From positions 13,057,603 to 13,121,602 of the forward strand of contig JAVMKO010000001.1 in assembly GCA_032164245.1 (NCBI GenBank): DNA of 64,000 nucleotides, read 5' to 3'. Position 1 is the stretch's first letter; each line of letters opens with the position of its first letter. The stretch is from Sternotherus odoratus (Eukaryota > Chordata > Testudines > Kinosternidae). Below the pieces are notes generated by a model. It was not told where the DNA came from. It searched no databases and worked only from the letters and a program-made list of their open reading frames with translations. This document shows positions 63,670-64,000 of this stretch, in pieces. The position numbers and the translations under genes are program-made.

Positions 63670-64000
63670 TGAGCAAAGGGTTGGAAAACGTGCCTTATAG
63701 TGATAGACTGAAGGAGCTTGATTTATTTAGCTTAACAAAGAGAAGGTTAAGAGATGACTTGATCACAGTTTGTAAGTACCTATATGGGGAACAGAAATAG
63801 GATCATAGAGGGTTAATTCTATCTAGCAGACAAAGATATAACATACAATGGCTAGAAGTTGAAACTAGATAAATTCAGATTGTAAAAAAGATGCAGATTT
63901 TTAACAGGCAATGTGATTATCCACGGGAGCAACTTGCCAAAGGTTTTTGGTGGATTCTCCATCACTGGTATGTTTTAAATCAAGATTGGATCTTTTCCCT
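63670..64000 (+). mobile_element. CR1/L3-like LINE fragment running off the window
   Basis: The + strand encodes [20 protein letters not shown] and [15 protein letters not shown], the usual CR1/L3 ORF2 C-terminal pattern, followed by degraded sequence similar to the region before the stop. The end is outside the window. Confidence 0.7.

Overview
The window is vertebrate nuclear DNA, almost certainly from a cryptodiran turtle, and lies inside one large protein-coding gene. Three copies of a tRNA-headed SINE of the turtle CryI (tortoise pol III) type, many CR1 LINE 3' ends, ancient MIR copies and many hAT-like and Harbinger-like DNA transposons support this. The assignment rests on recognising repeat families by eye, not on a database search.

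The only host gene I can support is CAMK1D (calcium/calmodulin-dependent protein kinase ID, CaMKI-delta) on the + strand. Five internal exons lie at 7068-7206, 20100-20226, 38234-38309, 53164-53276 and 54995-55073. All have GT-AG borders, and their phases join without a break. Together they encode about 178 residues of the kinase domain, from the helix before the catalytic loop (HRDLK) through DFG, the activation-loop threonine, APE and the C-lobe up to RHPW. The ATP-binding N-lobe exons must lie before base 1. The last C-lobe residues and the autoinhibitory/calmodulin-binding tail must lie after base 64000. The introns are about 12.9, 18.0, 14.9 and 1.7 kb.

Everything else is intronic and mostly made of mobile elements. 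1-7 kb: MIRs, CR1 ends, and a Harbinger-like MITE ending 53 bp before an exon. 7.2-20 kb: a probable solo LTR (7622-8769), a CryI SINE, a palindromic hAT derivative (11211-13051), a nested stack inside a decayed hAT transposase (14381 to about 17000), and another CryI SINE. 20-38 kb: a TIR element with a GC-rich fold-back core (20999-21904), a 5'-truncated R2/NeSL-type retrotransposon with a 458-codon open frame (22754-24468, minus), a CryI SINE, several MITEs, a CR1 with a decayed DNA element, and a hAT element filled with minisatellites (35031-36436). 38-53 kb: an inverted minisatellite starting 27 bp after an exon, a second palindromic hAT copy with a nested hAT (42318-44659), a reverse-transcriptase fossil, and another hAT with a GC-rich array (51391-52178). 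55-64 kb: a long MITE, LTR-like sequence, paired retroposon copies, a TIR element with a G-rich core (59732-60440), and a CR1 running off the end.

The most interesting items are the open frame of the restriction-like-endonuclease retrotransposon, the two hAT copies that share the same palindromic architecture, the recurring link between TIR elements and GC-rich or fold-back minisatellites, and a short retroposon family whose target-site duplications can be read directly. I see no CRISPR array, rRNA gene, functional tRNA gene or prokaryotic operon.
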